DNA of 23,854 nt, from positions 1-23,854 of the forward strand of contig JAGXNU010000008.1 in the NCBI GenBank assembly GCA_019894815.1. Reading direction: 5' to 3'. A program made the translations under genes and the position numbers. The DNA is from Promethearchaeota archaeon (GTDB lineage: Archaea > Asgardarchaeota > Lokiarchaeia > Sigyniarchaeales > SOKP01). Of the stretch, positions 21,653-23,854 are shown piece by piece. The notes under the pieces are model-generated. The model was not told where the DNA came from. It saw nothing but the letters and a program-made list of their open reading frames with translations, and did no database searches. How positions within the stretch are numbered: the first letter of the stretch is position 1; the number at the start of each line of letters is the position of its first letter.

Positions 21653-22492
21653 TTATATATCTATTACTTCATAATAAAAAGATTTTGGATCAGGAAGATT
21701 TAATCCTTGCTTACCAAAATAATTGAAAATATTCTTAATATCCCTTACTAAATAAATCTCTGCTTTAGGATGTTGAATATCTACAGCTTGAGAAATATCA
21801 ATGATTACGGGTTTCTGATTGTGGTATAATATGTTAAACTCAGATAAATCCCCGTGAACTAATCTTGCATTCTGATATAAATCTTTCACGAACTTAAGAA
21901 TTTCATCAAATAAAATGTCAACATCTTTCGGGTTTTTTATATTCTTTAGTTTTGGAGCTGGAATAGATCCAAAACCTATATATTCCATAATTAATACATT
22001 ATTCTTAATTAGAATAGGTTCAGGAACGGTTAAACCCACTCTATGTGCTCGTTTTAAATTTTTGTATTCTTTACTGGCCCATAAGAATATTATTTTAGAA
22101 ATATTATGAGGGACTTTTTTAAATCGTGGATCTCCAATAATATAATTTCTCATCCATTTAGAAGTATTGGTATCGATTTTGTAGATTTTTACTGCTACTT
22201 CTTTATGATTTTGATCGTATGCTAGATAAACATTAGCTTCCTTTCCTGCAGAGATTATTCCCGTTATACTCTCCAGAGAACCATTAACTAAGAGCTTACC
22301 TAATAATTCGTGAGTGCGTTCATCTAATACCGATTCTATAACTGCTTTCTTCTTTGATTCGTCAATAATTCTAATTCTCTTTGAATCGAGAGTTCTTTTT
22401 TCTAAGTTATCGATATCACTATTATACTCATTCGCTAAATCATCCCCATTAAATTCATCTTTTTCAGGGGATTCTTCTATATCATCCTTCAA
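21653..22492 (-). CDS. rio1: RIO1-type serine/threonine protein kinase
   Basis: RIO1 is an atypical kinase/ATPase needed for late 40S/30S maturation. The order in 279 residues is: an acidic N-terminal extension (1-35), the nucleotide loop SAGKEANVY (81-89), VKIYK with the ATP-binding Lys (K102), a flexible-loop region with R-W/WMRNYIIGDPRFK, hinge MEYIG (169-173), catalytic loop LVHGDLSEFN (D215), and metal-binding IDISQAV (D232). IDISQ and HGDLSEFN distinguish RIO1 from RIO2. The start ATG is 3 nt after the NMD3 stop, so it is tightly coupled. The acidic N-terminal tail is more extended than in many archaeal RIO1 proteins. Confidence 0.95.
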   Translation of the reverse strand: MKDDIEESPEKDEFNGDDLANEYNSDIDNLEKRTLDSKRIRIIDESKKKAVIESVLDERTHELLGKLLVNGSLESITGIISAGKEANVYLAYDQNHKEVAVKIYKIDTNTSKWMRNYIIGDPRFKKVPHNISKIIFLWASKEYKNLKRAHRVGLTVPEPILIKNNVLIMEYIGFGSIPAPKLKNIKNPKDVDILFDEILKFVKDLYQNARLVHGDLSEFNILYHNQKPVIIDISQAVDIQHPKAEIYLVRDIKNIFNYFGKQGLNLPDPKSFYYEVIDI

Positions 22493-22495
22493 AAT

Positions 22496-23419
22496 TTAAT
22501 TATCATCTCGTAATCTGATCTTTATTTTTTCATTAAAGAAATATGTAAAATTTTTTATCAATTTATTATCTAATTTATCTCGAAGAATCACTTTGTTTCT
22601 AGAAATGCTCTCAATATGAAAAATATCATCATTAATCGTAATTGTGTCATTTTTCTTAAAGGGTAAAAGTCGAATAAGTGTCTTTAATCTATATAAATTT
22701 CTTCCTTTTTGTGTATCTCTTCCAACTAGCTTTTTTGTTCTTTTTAGTTCAAAAGAATACTTAGATTTAAGATATGAAACAATATGATTCATCAATTCAT
22801 TAGTACTAAGTAATAAATCAACTCCATTCTTATGGTCAACCAACTTGGATATGTATTGACGATCATCCTTCTGAAATATTTTTTCTGCATATGCATAGGT
22901 TTCGTTAATTATGGTATCTATAATATTAAAATGGATGGGATTAGAAACCCTGATCTGCAAAATTGATAAAAAATACATCCCCCCTCTCAAGTTGGTACAA
23001 TTCTTACATAATTCATAATCAATTCTTACAGCAACATCTTCCTCATGTAAAATGCTTTGATTTTCTTTTAGCCACCCTATGATTTTGACATCTAAAGATA
23101 CCAATAAATCTTTTGAAGAGTAATTGAAGGAATTCTCATTTAATATAATTTTAAACTCAATACTATCACTTTTATTAGCTGATTTTAATAGAAACTGATG
23201 TAGCGCATCTTCAATTACCTCATTAATATCTCCAGAGCCGGTATTATACCACGTTTCTTTTTTCGAGTATCTTCCGCAATCGAGACATGCTTTAATATGG
23301 AACGATTTAGCTAGTTCAAATAAAGGATGTTCAATTACATAACATTCAAAACACATCCCAAAATGAGGGGCATTATTGTCAATATCCTTACCACATATAG
23401 CACAAAACTTGCGAGGCAT
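22496..23419 (-). CDS. nmd3: NMD3-like ribosome-export/maturation protein
   Basis: NMD3 homologues bind the large ribosomal subunit; in eukaryotes they bring CRM1 for export, while the archaeal role is maturation or subunit joining. The N-terminal zinc region has C6-x2-C9, C23-x2-C26 and C45-x2-C48 (FCAICG, MCFECY, ACLDCG), followed by an ELCKNC pair around 143-146. The remainder is the NMD3 core, ending with an OB/SH3-like basic tail. At 307 residues it lacks the eukaryotic C-terminal export signals. ATG 23419 overlaps the DUF424 stop (TGATG), which decides the start; a TTG one codon earlier is possible. RIO1 follows 3 nt after the stop. Confidence 0.9.
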   Translation of the reverse strand: MPRKFCAICGKDIDNNAPHFGMCFECYVIEHPLFELAKSFHIKACLDCGRYSKKETWYNTGSGDINEVIEDALHQFLLKSANKSDSIEFKIILNENSFNYSSKDLLVSLDVKIIGWLKENQSILHEEDVAVRIDYELCKNCTNLRGGMYFLSILQIRVSNPIHFNIIDTIINETYAYAEKIFQKDDRQYISKLVDHKNGVDLLLSTNELMNHIVSYLKSKYSFELKRTKKLVGRDTQKGRNLYRLKTLIRLLPFKKNDTITINDDIFHIESISRNKVILRDKLDNKLIKNFTYFFNEKIKIRLRDDN

Positions 23420-23715
23420 CAAAACATCATCTTCATAGCCATTGGTACACCATTTACGGTACGTACTCCTTCTTTTGGAAGTATATTGTGGGAAATCGCT
23501 TTTTCAATAATATTTTTCCCAACGATATTAAAATATGATGCATTCATCAAAATTTCAATTGCATCATTAATATTCAACAATGAGCCACTAAAAAATTGCT
23601 CTGTAATCTCAATCCTTAAATTTCCCTCCTTAAACACCTTTGTAAGAAGTGATTCATCACAACAAGCTACAGTTTCAATTTCATTATTATGGTGTATCTT
23701 TAAATATACTTTCAT
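23419..23715 (-). CDS. DUF424 family protein
   Basis: This 98-residue protein matches archaeal DUF424: MKVYLKIHHN at the start, ACCDESLLTKVFKEG, ITEQFFSGSLLNINDAIEIL, NIVGKNIIEKAI and GVPMAM at the end. Members are small alpha/beta proteins of unknown function that commonly sit next to aIF2-beta and NMD3, so a role in translation initiation or ribosome maturation is inferred from context. The stop overlaps the NMD3 start (TGATG), and the gene follows aIF2-beta by 22 nt. ATG 23715 matches the family N-terminus. Confidence 0.88.
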   Translation of the reverse strand: MKVYLKIHHNNEIETVACCDESLLTKVFKEGNLRIEITEQFFSGSLLNINDAIEILMNASYFNIVGKNIIEKAISHNILPKEGVRTVNGVPMAMKMMF

Positions 23716-23737
23716 TTTCGTATACTAAATCCTAAAA

Positions 23738-23854
23738 CTACTTTTCTTTTATCTCTTCCCTTGCACCACATGCAGTACATTTAAGAAATATTTTTTTACT
23801 TTCACGTTGAATTTCGGTATCTGGTTTTTTACATATTTTACATAGAACATACAT
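23738..23854 (-). CDS. Translation initiation factor aIF2-beta, C-terminal part
   Basis: The gene runs off the right edge; 38 residues plus the stop remain. They form the C-terminal zinc ribbon C5-x2-C8 and C26-x2-C29 (YVLCKIC, LKCTACG), with the family's PDT after the first pair and FLKC.ACGA at the second. aIF2-beta is part of the heterotrimeric factor that delivers initiator tRNA. The Met at the very edge is probably internal, since homologues continue with about 100 residues upstream. It is the first visible gene of the minus-strand operon with DUF424, NMD3, RIO1 and the KH gene. Confidence 0.9.
   Translation of the reverse strand: MYVLCKICKKPDTEIQRESKKIFLKCTACGAREEIKEK

Overview
The window is AT-rich archaeal chromosome. 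Its information-processing genes are archaeal in type: aIF1, TFB, Rpo12/RpoP, a multi-OB replication protein A, NMD3, RIO1, Dim2/Pno1-like KH protein, DUF424 and aIF2-beta. There is also archaeal pantoate kinase, archaeal UMP kinase, ADTH synthase (archaeal aromatic pathway), a methanofuran-precursor synthase (MfnB) and an intron-containing tRNA-Leu. A roadblock-like protein, a RING-like zinc protein, two proteasome-assembly-chaperone-like proteins (PAC2-type and a candidate PAC4-type) and FtsZ, together with low GC, suggest an Asgard archaeon of Lokiarchaeia type. That assignment is inference; a 16S or marker-gene search would settle it.

Layout. 1-3.8 kb: 3' end of aIF1, an unknown ORF, a PfkB sugar kinase and the RPA gene with a recent internal OB-fold duplication. 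3.9-7.7 kb: HisA-like protein, a RING-like protein on the opposite strand, MfnB with a GNAT acetyltransferase, and ProC. 7.7-9.9 kb: pantoate kinase, UMP kinase, a DUF2116-like membrane zinc protein and tRNA-Leu(CAA) with an intron at an unusual position. 9.9-12.9 kb, all minus strand: PAC4-like protein, ADTH synthase, an unknown protein, a roadblock-like protein and an unknown zinc-finger protein. 13-15 kb: TFB facing RpoP and a PAC2 protein ending in an HbYX-type tail. 15.2-16.8 kb: YkgJ-type Cys cluster protein, a stand-alone ThiI-like PP-loop protein and a SWIM zinc-finger protein. 16.9-21 kb: glycosyltransferase, atypical PLP decarboxylase, FtsZ and an unknown ORF. 21-23.9 kb: minus-strand operon aIF2-beta, DUF424, NMD3, RIO1, Dim2-like KH.

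How genes work together. The last operon joins translation initiation and ribosome maturation. RpoP and TFB belong to the basal transcription machinery. The PAC2-type and PAC4-like proteins could both act in 20S proteasome assembly, though they lie in separate transcription units. MfnB and the HisA-like protein fit one-carbon cofactor synthesis. Packing is tight: several convergent gene pairs overlap at their 3' ends, and many starts are TTG or near-leaderless. I saw no rRNA, CRISPR array or insertion sequence. The most interesting items are the PAC4-like protein, the HbYX tail on the PAC2 protein, the tRNA intron, the RPA duplication, the RING-like protein and the decarboxylase lacking its usual cysteine.
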